DNA of 64,000 nucleotides, taken from the NCBI RefSeq assembly GCF_037176765.1, contig NC_090025.1:14437545-14501544 (forward strand), in the 5' to 3' direction. Under the pieces are notes generated by a model. That model was given only the letters and a program-made list of their open reading frames with translations. It searched no databases and was not told the DNA's origin. Shown one piece after another: positions 47,083 to 57,500 of the stretch. Every line of letters starts with the position of its first letter. Position 1 is the stretch's first letter. The DNA comes from Anolis sagrei. Its lineage: Eukaryota > Chordata > Lepidosauria > Squamata > Anolidae. The position numbers and the translations under genes are program-made.

Positions 47083-47410
47083 CCATTTTGATGTTGCTCC
47101 AGGGCGAGTGAGGAGGTGGTGCTGTGGCCCCGGCTGAGGGGAAGCGGGCAGAGGCGGAGGAGGAAGGGGAGGAGGCGGCCATGGCGTTGCTGCTTGGACG
47201 CTGAAGCGGCGGGGAAGGCCGGGGTTGGGAGAGAGAGAGAGAGAGAGGGGACTTATGAATGCGGGAGCTCTCGCCGCCGTTGTTGTCATCCTTCTCGGGC
47301 CTGGCTGCCCTCCTTGGCTCCTCTCGCCCAGACCCCGGCCTGTCTCCCTCCCTTCCTCCGCCTCTCCTCCGCCCGGGAACAGCAAGGCAGAGCCTCGCTC
47401 CTGAGGAGAG
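47083..47410 (+). other. CCNG2: CCNG2 noncoding exon 1 (5' UTR), approximate start
   Basis: This is CpG-rich sequence between a YY1-like motif (47081-47090) and a donor-like GAGAG|GTCAGT at 47410/47411, with the next coding exon about 4 kb away. It is GC-rich, has a short GA run (about 47229-47247) and several upstream ATGs. The transcription start is not visible, so the 5' boundary is a guess; the donor is the best GT near the end of the island but an alternative around 47447 cannot be excluded. Exon 1 is inferred from the absence of a 5' UTR in front of the ATG in exon 2. Confidence 0.6.
47259..47410 (+). other. Upstream ORF in CCNG2 exon 1, predicted to end across the main ATG
   Basis: ATG at 47259 opens 50 codons plus two bases to the predicted donor. 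With exon 2 starting at 51397 the next codons read AGA TGA, so the stop overlaps the CCNG2 start (ATGA). Other upstream ORFs lie at 47091-47111 (6 codons), 47181-47204 (7 codons, good Kozak context GCCATGG) and 47255-47404 (49 codons). All depend on the true transcription start and donor. Confidence 0.45.
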
Positions 47411-47444
47411 GTCAGTCCCAGTCGGGCTGGGGAAGGATTGGGGG

Positions 47445-48430
47445 GCGGGTTAAGTCTATTATTGTTATTGATTACAGATGGGTACACTGTTGTTATTATT
47501 GGGAACAGAATGGGAGGGGAGGGTAAACTGCTACTATTGGGTTGTAGGTTTTTTTCGGGCTATATGGCCATGTTCTAGAGGCATTCTCTCCTGACGTTTC
47601 GCCTGCATCTGTGGCAAGCATCCTCAGAGGTAGTGAGGTCTGTTGGAACTAGGAAAATGGGTTTATATATCTGTGGAGTGATCAGGGTGAGACAAAGGAC
47701 ACTTAGCTCCAGCAGACAAGAGTCCTTTCTCTCACCCTGGTCATTCCACAGATATATCAACCCACTTTCCTAGTTCCAACATACCTCACTACCTCTGAGG
47801 ATGCTTGCCATAGATGCAGGCGAAACGTCAGGAGAGAATGCCTCTAGAACATGGCCATATAGCCCGGAAAAACCTACAACCCAATAGTAGCAGTTTACCC
47901 TCTTGTCTGTTAGAGTTAGGTGTGAATGTTTCAACTGACCACCTTGATTAGCATTAGCTGCCGATCCAGTTCCGAGCACAATTCAAAGAAGGGGAAATGA
48001 AGGGTTGTGTGAACTGTCATTATTGTTATTGGGAGAAAATAAGGGAAGGGGGGTGGGTGGACTATTGTAATTGTCAGGGATAGAAGAAGGGGAGGGAAGA
48101 GGAAAGGGAGGAGCAGGTACGTTACTGTTATTGTCTTTATTATTGTAATTTTTATTTTATTATGGGGAGAGAAAGGAGACGTGAGTACACTATTATTTTG
48201 GGGGGATGAATAATAATAATGATAACAACAAGTGCATTTATATGGGCAGGTAAGCTGTTTTATTGTTATTGAGAGAAGAAGGAAGGGGTAAGCTATTATT
48301 ATATTACTATTATCATTGAGAAAAGAAGCGGGAGAGAATGAAAAGTGGATGGGTATGCTATTTGTTGTATAATTATTATTTATTGAGGTGAGAGGAGAAA
48401 ACAAGGGACAGAAAGGGAGGGGTGAATAAC
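47445..48430 (+). repeat. Degenerate minisatellite in CCNG2 intron 1
   Basis: Units combine GGTAAGCTATTATTATTGTTATTG-like sequence with purine tracts (GAGAGAAGAAGG). Units are visible near 47450, 47480, 47520, 48005, 48120, 48180, 48250 and 48350. The fold-back at 47519-47902 lies within it. Confidence 0.6.
47519..47902. mobile_element. 384-bp inverted repeat / fold-back element in intron 1
   Basis: Arms of about 190 bp match with roughly ten mismatches, centred near 47710. They include GGCTATATGGCCATGTTCTA and TTTCGCCTGCATCTRTGGCA. The outer 23 bp of each arm (GAGGGTAAACTGCTACTATT and its complement) appear to be minisatellite flank rather than element. Confidence 0.85.
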
Positions 48431-48539
48431 TGCTGCTGCTGCAGCAACTGCTTCTTCTGCCTTTTCCCCAAATTGGAACTCAGAGCGGCTTACAATAATT
48501 ACAAAAAAACCCCACTTTGGATTCATTGATATTGTAGAA
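48431..48539 (-). mobile_element. Short L2-like tail remnant
   Basis: CTTTTCCCCAAATTGGAACTC and AGAGCGGCTTACAATAATTAC resemble the inverted L2 3' end; short and uncertain. Confidence 0.35.
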
Positions 48540-48715
48540 TGAGTGCAGTTTGATACCACTTTGTCTGCCATTGTTCAGTGTTGTGAAATCGTGGGAGTTG
48601 CAGTTTTATGTGGTCTTGAGCCTTCTCTGACAAAGATGACTGGTGCCTCGCTAAATTAGAACTCCCAGAATCCCATATCATTAAAGAGTGCAGTAATTGT
48701 ACATTGTAGATACAC
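48540..48715. mobile_element. Fold-back MITE in CCNG2 intron 1
   Basis: AGTGCAGTTTGATACCACTTTG, AAATCGTGGGAGTTGCAGTTT and its partner AACTCCCAGAATCCCAT belong to the family at 12577 and 24628. Confidence 0.65.
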
Positions 48716-50280
48716 CCCTTTTTAACAACCCATAAAAGTTTAAGGAGTGTTGAAAGATCAGAAAATTCAAACTAGTTTTAAACATGCATCATTAGAAAAA
48801 ACACATACACTACCAAAACAACTGGCAATATCTCTGCTGCATTGTGTAAGATGGGTATTATATTATTATACAGCTTGAATATCTCTCATCCAAAATTCTT
48901 AGGAACAGAATTGTTTTGGATTTCTGGTCCCCCCCCCCCCCCCCCAGTGTTTTAGAATATCTTAATTTGGATGTACATATATGATCCTGGTAATGGAACC
49001 TAAGTCTAAATGTGTCTTTTTATTTTGGAAGGGAAGTGACAGCAATTGCGGAAATCACAATGATGTCACAGGCATCTCTCCCCCCAGTGCCTCTGTCTCT
49101 TTACGGCCAAATAACAAAGGCTTGTTCTTGGAAATTTGGAAACAAAAACAAGCCAAGATTTCTCACTGTGTTATTGCATACAGACTTAACCAAAATGTGT
49201 AACCCTTGTCCACTATTCATTCTGGAATAGTTCTTTTGCATGTTGTAAATTACTGTATATACCTTTAACAGGATAGCAGGAAAGAAACTTTTAGTGAGGT
49301 TAGCAATTATCTGCTTTCAACAATTCAGGCAATAAATCATTGTGCAGGGACAACCATTTGAACACTTTATGTCGAAAAATCCACATAGCCACTATTAGCA
49401 GTTAATATGTATTCATTTATTGGACACTGTATAGGTAGAAAGGAAGGGCTAAGAGGCTTTTCATTGTAAAGATGCCAAGCAACCTGCAGCATTTGTGGGG
49501 AGTGGACCCCTCTGAAGATGTTTTATAGAGATAAGTTTTATTTGGAAGAACATATTCCAAATATGGACTATGGGAGAGCATATAGGATTGCTTTAAGAGT
49601 TAGAGAGCCAGTTATATTCATTGTTATTATAATATTTATGTATGCCTTGCCTTTCCCCCAGCCTGGGATTTGAAAATGCCTGACAGCAGTTAAAAATTCC
49701 CAACATGCAAAAATGTAAAAGCTATTTATAAAAACTATATTAACAACAGTTAAGCACACAAACAAAAACATGGTGTCACGGAGCCTTTGAAGTGGGCTGT
49801 GAGGTTGAAGTGAATCAGTGTATATGGAGGTGGGTGTAGGCTTGTGGACAAAACCCTTTTGTAGCATTGTGTATGCATATGTAGAGTGTAATCGGGAATT
49901 GTTCAAACTGATCTAGTTTAGGAGTGAATAAGATTCTGGTGTTCAGAGAGGTTGGAGAAGAAGAATCCATGTAAGGATGTGGAAGTGACTCAAAGAAGAA
50001 CTGTGGATGAACTGAGGAGAATATAATGTCTGAGAAGGTGGTGGAATCTCCTCCTCTGGGTTTTTTTTTTTTTAACGAGGCCGGATAGTCATCTGTTGGG
50101 AAGGCTTCAAATGTGTGTTTCTATATGGCAAGGCTTATGTTTCCTTCCATGTTTCTGTGATTTGACAATTGGGGTGGGATGCTCACTGTGTGGAGAGAAG
50201 TAGGTATTCTTCAAGGTAGTGTAGGGCAGACGTTTACATTGAGTTTAGGAGGTGATTGGGGCAAAGTTCCTCAAGAGTGA
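48716..50280. other. CCNG2 intron 1, unassigned part
   Basis: It is mostly unique-looking AT-rich sequence. A C-run is at about 48930-48946. No exon or repeat is supported. Confidence 0.4.
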
Positions 50281-50366
50281 AATACAGGGTTAGTCAAAAT
50301 GCATAGGCCAATAAGCCATTCAATTGAATGGCTTATTGGCCTATGCATTTTGACTAACCCTGTATT
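50281..50366. mobile_element. Perfect palindromic mariner-type MITE in intron 1
   Basis: Two 43-bp arms are exact reverse complements with no loop (centre CAATTG at 50321-50326). Within them TACAGGGTTAGTCAAAATGC and its complement give TA plus mariner-like TIRs, so the element itself is 50285-50362 flanked by TA. Confidence 0.88.
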
Positions 50367-51396
50367 AGGCAGATCTCAGCCATCAGAGAGGTGTTTTTGA
50401 GGCTCTTTTAGTGTACTTTATGTCATTGTTGTCTATAGAATTATGTTCTTATGATTAAATAGCCTCTGGTTTTGTGTGGTATCATTTTTGTTTTTTTACA
50501 ATTTTTGTACTGAGGACTGAAAGAGATGAGGTACATCTCAGAACAAAGGCTTGATCCTCATTTGTCTTGATGTACACCTCTGCACTTCAAGTGTTTTGTA
50601 ATTCAAGGCTGAACTAACCACATCCCATTGTTAGATGTGAATAATAGAGATGGGAATTGAGACAAGTTTGTACCTACCACACTAATTGTGTGTGTTAAAG
50701 TGGGAGGAGGAGGAGGAAGAGATACAGATGTGATCAATAAGGAAGCTTAGGCGGGCTATTGTGAAGATCCTGTTTGTTGAGTTCATAATTAAGCCAGGTA
50801 GGTGGACTCTGAAATTTGGCAGAATGGACTATATGTGAAGGCCTTCCTTTTCAAAATATCTTATTATTTGAACAGCTTGAATTGCACCACCGACTTTATT
50901 TTTGTGCCTCTTAGTTCCAAGTAAACATACACAATACCTTTACTCTGCCAATGAATCTGCATATGTTGTCCTACTGCCCCCTTCTGTCATTTGGAAGTCA
51001 TTGCTATTGGTGCGTACGTGACATTACTCATTTATGTTCCCCACTTCTCCCTCCCACTGCAACAGCCTTTCTGTCAATCAGGTCCTGAAAAGGGAGGGGA
51101 ATAAATCTCTCCCCCACCCTTGCAGTTGAAGAGAGAAATTCTCTTTGTTGAGCCCTTTGCTTTCTTTCCCATGGGATGATTTTGTACTATCTTGACAGTG
51201 GTTCACATTAGTAATTCAGCCAAATCTTTAACTGTAAAGCAGCTTATTGCTCCAGGCTAGAAATTTTTCCATTTTGTGATTGGCGTTTAAGTGGATGTTG
51301 TTATAACACACACCCTTTTAGCTTTTAAAATGGCAGTGAATATGATTCTTTTTCCTTCTGAGAATGTCTATTCTTTTCTTCCCCATCCCCTTTCAG
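50367..51396. other. CCNG2: CCNG2 intron 1, 3' part
   Basis: No repeat recognised. It ends with a strong pyrimidine tract and CAG acceptor before the ATG. Confidence 0.5.
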
Positions 51397-51525
51397 ATGA
51401 AGGATATTGGAGTTGAAGCCCAGATGAGTAGCTGGCTCTTCAAGCAGCTGAAAATCCACTTGGAACAGGAATGGAAATACCAACCACGGGAAAAGGGTCT
51501 GAGCTTGATTGAGTGTACTGCTGAG
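51397..51525 (+). CDS. CCNG2: CCNG2 coding exon 2 (residues 1-43)
   Basis: It follows a polypyrimidine tract and CAG acceptor at 51394-51396, so the ATG is the first codon of the exon. It encodes [10 protein letters not shown] through LSLIECTAE and ends at GAG|GTGAGG, phase 0. [10 protein letters not shown] is conserved in cyclin G2; the stretch before it is poorly conserved. Confidence 0.95.
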
Positions 51526-54500
51526 GTGAGGAGATGCTTGTTCCTAGAAATTGAAATAAATCAGTGATGTAATTGAACATCTACCATAGTAACATACTCA
51601 TGGAGGGAATAGTCAAAACTGATATATTTTCTTATGTACTTAGTAGCAGTAGTTTTGCAAGTAGTGTATTGGACATTCAAACTTTTAGATGCAGCAGGCC
51701 TGTTCTTATACAGGAAATTCAGCCTAATCATGCTTTATTTGATTTAGAATAAGTTTCTTCTTCCTGTTGTTTTCCAGATATTTTAGAATACAGTTGGCAT
51801 AAGCATTGATCAACCTGTGCAGTTATTATGTTCATTGTAATCCAAAATACCTTAGCCAGCATTAGATTAGGAAAAGCTGTCCTAGATTGAGTGCCTTAAT
51901 ATCTCTGTCTGAAGTTGTTTGTTCCATGCACTTTCAGTGCTCTATCCAAATTTGGAAACTGGCCTCATGTATTTGGATCATTGAATGCCATTTCAAACTG
52001 ATATTAAAGAAAGTGATTTCACTGTGCAGATTATTACATAGGAAATCCTGGGGCCAGTTTGAGATCCGGATGATGATTACACAAACCACAGCACACTGAT
52101 GCACGTTGAGGGTTTTCTTTTGTGTGTTTTTTTGAGAGATTGTTGTCTGGTCACTGCAGTTTTAAGTTGGCTTCAAAGTGTATTAATTGGTCTGTGTAGA
52201 TGGAGCCCACGTTAAATTGTGGTCTACAAATGGCAGTACAAAACCAGGACTACTTCTGAACTAGAAAAATGTCTTCTCCTTAAACTGTTTCCAAAGAAAA
52301 TGTTTTGCTTTCAATTTTGTTGCTGTAACCAAACATATTATTACTATTAACATTATTAATATAATTATTATTTATACCCACTTTTTCTCTCCTGCAGGAG
52401 GCTCAACATAAAATATCAGCATACAATTTAAAATATACAAATATTAAAACAGCATTAAACATAGCTAATCTTCAAATATGTAATAGAACCCAATTCTATA
52501 ATTAACCATAAGGGTACTGTTTTTTCTAATACAGAATGAAAACACCATATGCCCCAGACTGCGAAATGCAAAGGTGGAAGATCTCTGGAGTCTGACAAAC
52601 TTCTTTGGATTTGCTACTGAAACATTTGTCCTGGCTGTCAACATTCTAGATAGATTTTTGGCACTTATGAAGGTACCAAGAAGTAGAATTGTGCAATATT
52701 CTGTTAAATCTGTATTGGGATTTACTGTTTTTGATACTGATTTGGGGGTTTAGAATTGTAACTAGGCTTGATGTAACCTGTAGTTGCAGTTGAGACTAGC
52801 TTTCTGATAGAGGGCTTTAGTTTTCAAGACAACACACTGTATTTGTGGTAACTGAAGTGTGTTCTAATCTTTATCTTACACATTGCATTTTGGTAACTTG
52901 CCACCCCATTTCATGATGGTTTTCTCCTTAGGTGAAACCTAAGCATTTGTCCTGCATTGGCGTCTGTTGTTTTCAATTGGCTGCTCAAGTGGTTGAAGAG
53001 CAATGCAACATTCCCTCCCTCCACGATGTCATCCGAATTAGCCAGTGCAAATGCACAGCATCTGATCTGAAGCGGATGGAGAAAATAATCTCAGAAAAAC
53101 TGCACTTTGACTTCAAAGCTACTACTGCCTTAACCTTTTTGCACTTGTACCATACTATAGTACTCTGTCATACCTCAGAAAGGTAAGTCTTGAATAAGTC
53201 CAATTCTCTTTTTTCCCATCAGTAGCTGAAACCTCTTAGCCTTTTTACTGCTCCCAGTCTCATCTTCACTTACATCTTACTGCTTCATGCAGTGCCTCTA
53301 GATCAGTGTTTCTCAACCTTCCTAATGCTGCAATCCCTTAATACTGTTCCTCATGTTGTAGTGACCCCCAATCATAAAATTATTTTGTTGCTACTGTTAT
53401 GAATCATAATATAAATGTATGATATTCAGGGTGTATTTTCATTCACTGAAGGAAATTTGGCACAAATACCCAATATGCCCAAATTTGAATACTGGTGGGA
53501 TTGTGGGGGGGGGGGGGGGGGGGTTGATTTTGTCATTTAGGAGTTGTAGTTGCTGGGATTTATGGTTCACCTAGAATCAGAGAGCATGCTGAACTCCACC
53601 ATTGATGTAATTGAACCAAACTTTCACACAGCACTCCCATGACCAACAGAAAATACTGGAAGGGTTTGGTGGGCATTGACCTTGAGTTTTGAAGTTGTAG
53701 TTCACCTCCAGCCAGAGAGCATTGTGGACTCACACAATGATGGATCTTGACCAAACTTGGCACGAATCCTCAATATGCCCAAGTATGAACACTGGTGGAG
53801 TTTGGGGAAAATAGATCTTGATATTTGGGAGATGTAGTTGATGGGATTTATAGTTCACCTACAATCAAAGAGCATTCTGAACCCCACCAACAATAGAATT
53901 GGGCCAGACTTCCTACACAGAACGGTAATGATCAACAGAAAATACTGTTTTTTCTGATAGTGTTTGGCTAACCCTCTGACAACCCCCTCATACCCCCCCC
54001 CCCCCCCCCAATATCTCCCCTGGGGTCTGACCCTCAGGTTGAGAAACACTACTGTAGATACTTTGCTTTCTGTATTTTTAATTGTTTATTCATTCATTTT
54101 TGTGTATAGGCTACTTTTCTCATGACATGTCTTCCAAAGCAATTTGGTTTAATTATACATGATATACACAGTTTCATATTAGAATAAGAAAATGTGTTTA
54201 AGATTTGGGAATCAGTTGACTAAACCCAATACGATCTGTGATACTCAAACTGCCAGAAGTTCCCTTCTCTGCTTCTTCACCCAGCATCGTCTTGCTTTAC
54301 AAAAAGAAGCATAGAAGGCGCAGAACGGAATATGGTTTGCCAGTGGGTTCATTCTACCAGCAGAACAAGCTTGTTGAATACAGCCCAGTAGTCCATCTTA
54401 AGAGGAACAGAAAAGATGTGGCGCTTACAGAATGTTAGGGCCAAGTTGGACTATTCTGTAATTGAGTAACACCCTTACAGCATCATTAGTTAACTAAAAT

Positions 54501-57500
54501 ATGTAGCGTGCCTTGATAGGATAAAACGTTTTTTAAAAACTCGCACTTTTTTCATTACAGGAAAGAATTGTTGAATCTCGACAAACTGGAAGCACAACTT
54601 AAAGCTTGCAACTGCCGACTAGTCTTTTCAAAAGCAAAAGTAAGTATGTGGGGAGGATGGGCTGCTCAGGAGGCAAATGGTTGAAAGTTGGAATCCAGTG
54701 AAGCATTACTGAGCCTGATGTGTTTCTTTGTACTTTCAGCCATCGGTCTTGGCCCTGTGCCTTCTCTCTCTGGAAGTGCAGACTCTAAAGTCCATTGAGT
54801 TGTTTGAGATTGTTCTGTGTGTTCAGAAGTATTCAAAGGTAAGGGATTCAACTTATATAAACTTATTCCCAGCAATTCTAACAGTTTAATAAATGATTTT
54901 CTATAAAAGAGCCCTTCAAGAAAGACTTTCACATTTTTGGATGGAATTGAAAATGAAAGTACCTGAAGGGAAATGATAGGAAAACTTACCAATTTGTTTG
55001 GGCACTTCCTTTAAAAATGCGCAAAGTGGAAGAAATTCTATTTTGCCCATTTTGTATCAGCATTTTATGGAAAGATTTCTCTGCCTGAGACCTAGAAAGG
55101 CTTCTTAAAATAGACATTACTGGGTCTAATGGATAAAAGGCTGTCCTAGTACAATGCATCTGCCTCATGGTTTGTTTAAAACAGGAGCGAGCTTGGCATC
55201 AACTTTGTATATGCCCACTTTTATTTTATTAGACTCTTCCTGAGGTACGGCATCCAGTTGGGCTAAGTGACCCTGAGTATTCATTCTTACATAAAGTGCT
55301 TCTTGAGCAGTTGTATAATTAGAGCTAGATTCATAGTTTCATGTAGGGACAAGAGGAGGTATTGGACTGAATGGAAGGACAGCAATAAAATTAGTAACTA
55401 CAACAGTTGATCCTCTTTTCAATCCATCACTTATACAAATAAATGAAAAATAGCATGAGTATGTACTGATAACATATTCTCATTCAAGTATTAAAGAGAA
55501 CATCATTCAGATGTATTCAAGTACAAAGATATCACAAAAATCAGTATATCTGCTTTTGACAAATGTCGTTGAAATATGTGTGACAGTTGATATTCCTGCA
55601 CTATTATCTATTAGGCATGGGCCCAGTATCTGCATCGTCCATTTAATTCGTGTTTCCGTTTCATTCTGTCCATTTGGATGGCACGACACGGCAAAAAAAA
55701 AAGCCAATGGGATTTTGGCCTGCATCAACAGGAGTCTAGTGTCTAGATCCAGGGAAGTCATGCTACCCCTCTATTTTGCCTTGGTTAGACCACACCTGGA
55801 ATATTGTGTCCAATTCTGGGCGCCACAATTCAAGAGAGATATTGAGAAGCTGGAATGTGTCCAGAGGAGGGTGACTAAAAGGATAATGGGTCTGGAGAAC
55901 AAGCCCTATGAAGAGCGGCTTAGAGAGCTGGGCATGTTTAGCCTGAAGAAGAGACACGATAGCCATGTACAAATATGTGAGAAGAAGTCATAGAGGGGAG
56001 GGAGCGAACTTGTTTTCTGCTGCTCTGGAGACTAGGATGTGGCACAATGGCTTCAAACTACAAAAAAGGAGATTCCATCTGAACGTGAGGAAGAACTTCC
56101 TGACTGTGAGAGCTGTTCAGCAGTGGAACTCTCTGCCTCGGAGTGTGGTAGAGGCTGGATGGCCATCTGTTGGGGGTTGCTTTGAATGCAATTTTCCCGC
56201 TTCTTGGGAGGGGGTTGGACTGGATGGCCCATGAGGTCTCTTCAAACTCTATGATTCTATGATACGAAAGGCAGGTGGCTCCAAAGCTGCTTTTCGGCAT
56301 CATAGTTCTAGAGAGAAGAGGTATTGCGCTGAGGTCTCTTAATCAGAGATCCTTGACACGGGGCTGGTGGCTTGTCAGTTGCTGGGGTTGCTTCCACCGC
56401 TCAGCAACCATGCAGACCCAGAAAGGCCCTGGCAGGCCTGTCAACTTTGGGCCTACGCATGTGGGCCTGTCAGGGCCCACAGCTTAGAGTGAGGTAAGGA
56501 ACGCTGCTTACTCCACACCCAGCTGCAGGCCTGCATGCATAGGCCCAAAGCGCACAGGCCTGCACGATTGCCAAGTAGTGGAGAGCAAGCCTCCAGCCTC
56601 ACACCAAGGATCTCCAATGAAGAGACCTCCACATTGGAGATCCTTGGTTTCCCAATAGGTTTCCCAATTGAAGTGGGAAACAGCAGCCCTAAAACTATGG
56701 GGAAGGGGAGCATTTGTATAGGATCACCCACCCATTGCCACCAATGGGACAAAATGTTCAGTTTTTATTGATTGTAGAGCAAAAAAGCTCATTCAGAAAG
56801 GTGCTGATTTTGGAAGCGGTGCTCAAAAACAAAAATGGGGCATTACGAATTAAACAAACAGAAATGGATAGCAATCCTATATAAATGCAAGAGACTATTA
56901 CCTATGTATGTTTACTTGATAATGAGTCTAATATGGTTGAGAAGTGTGTGCTGAAGTCACTGTAGATTAGTTTGCAGCCGTTTATGCCATTGTGCTCGTT
57001 CTTGAAATTCTAATGTATGTAAATGTGTGGTGTTTTTCAGATTAGTGACAGTGACTTACTGTATTGGAGAGAACTGGTCTCGAAATGCTTAGCAGATTAC
57101 TCTTCTCCTGCCTGCTGCAAACCAGACCATAAAAAATTAGTATGGATTGTTTCTAGACGCACTGCCCAAAATCTTCAAAATAGCTACTATAGTGTTCCTG
57201 AGTTGCCCACAATTCCTGAGGCTGGATGCTTTGATGGAAGTGAGAGGTAGGTAGAACCACACAAAGCTTCCTCTAAGCCGCTGGCTTTTATTAACTAATA
57301 GCAACCCAAGCTACTGACTTTTTCTGTTATTGAGGTGGTAGTATTTAAGATGCTAAAATAACATTTACATATTAGACTTTAAAATTTGTGTTTCTCACTT
57401 ACTGCATTCATGTGTGTCTGTTTTACACTTGGAGTCATTTGCTTGGAAAACTTCCCTCTGGGGAAGCATACATCTTGGCCAATCACAGATTGAGATTGTA

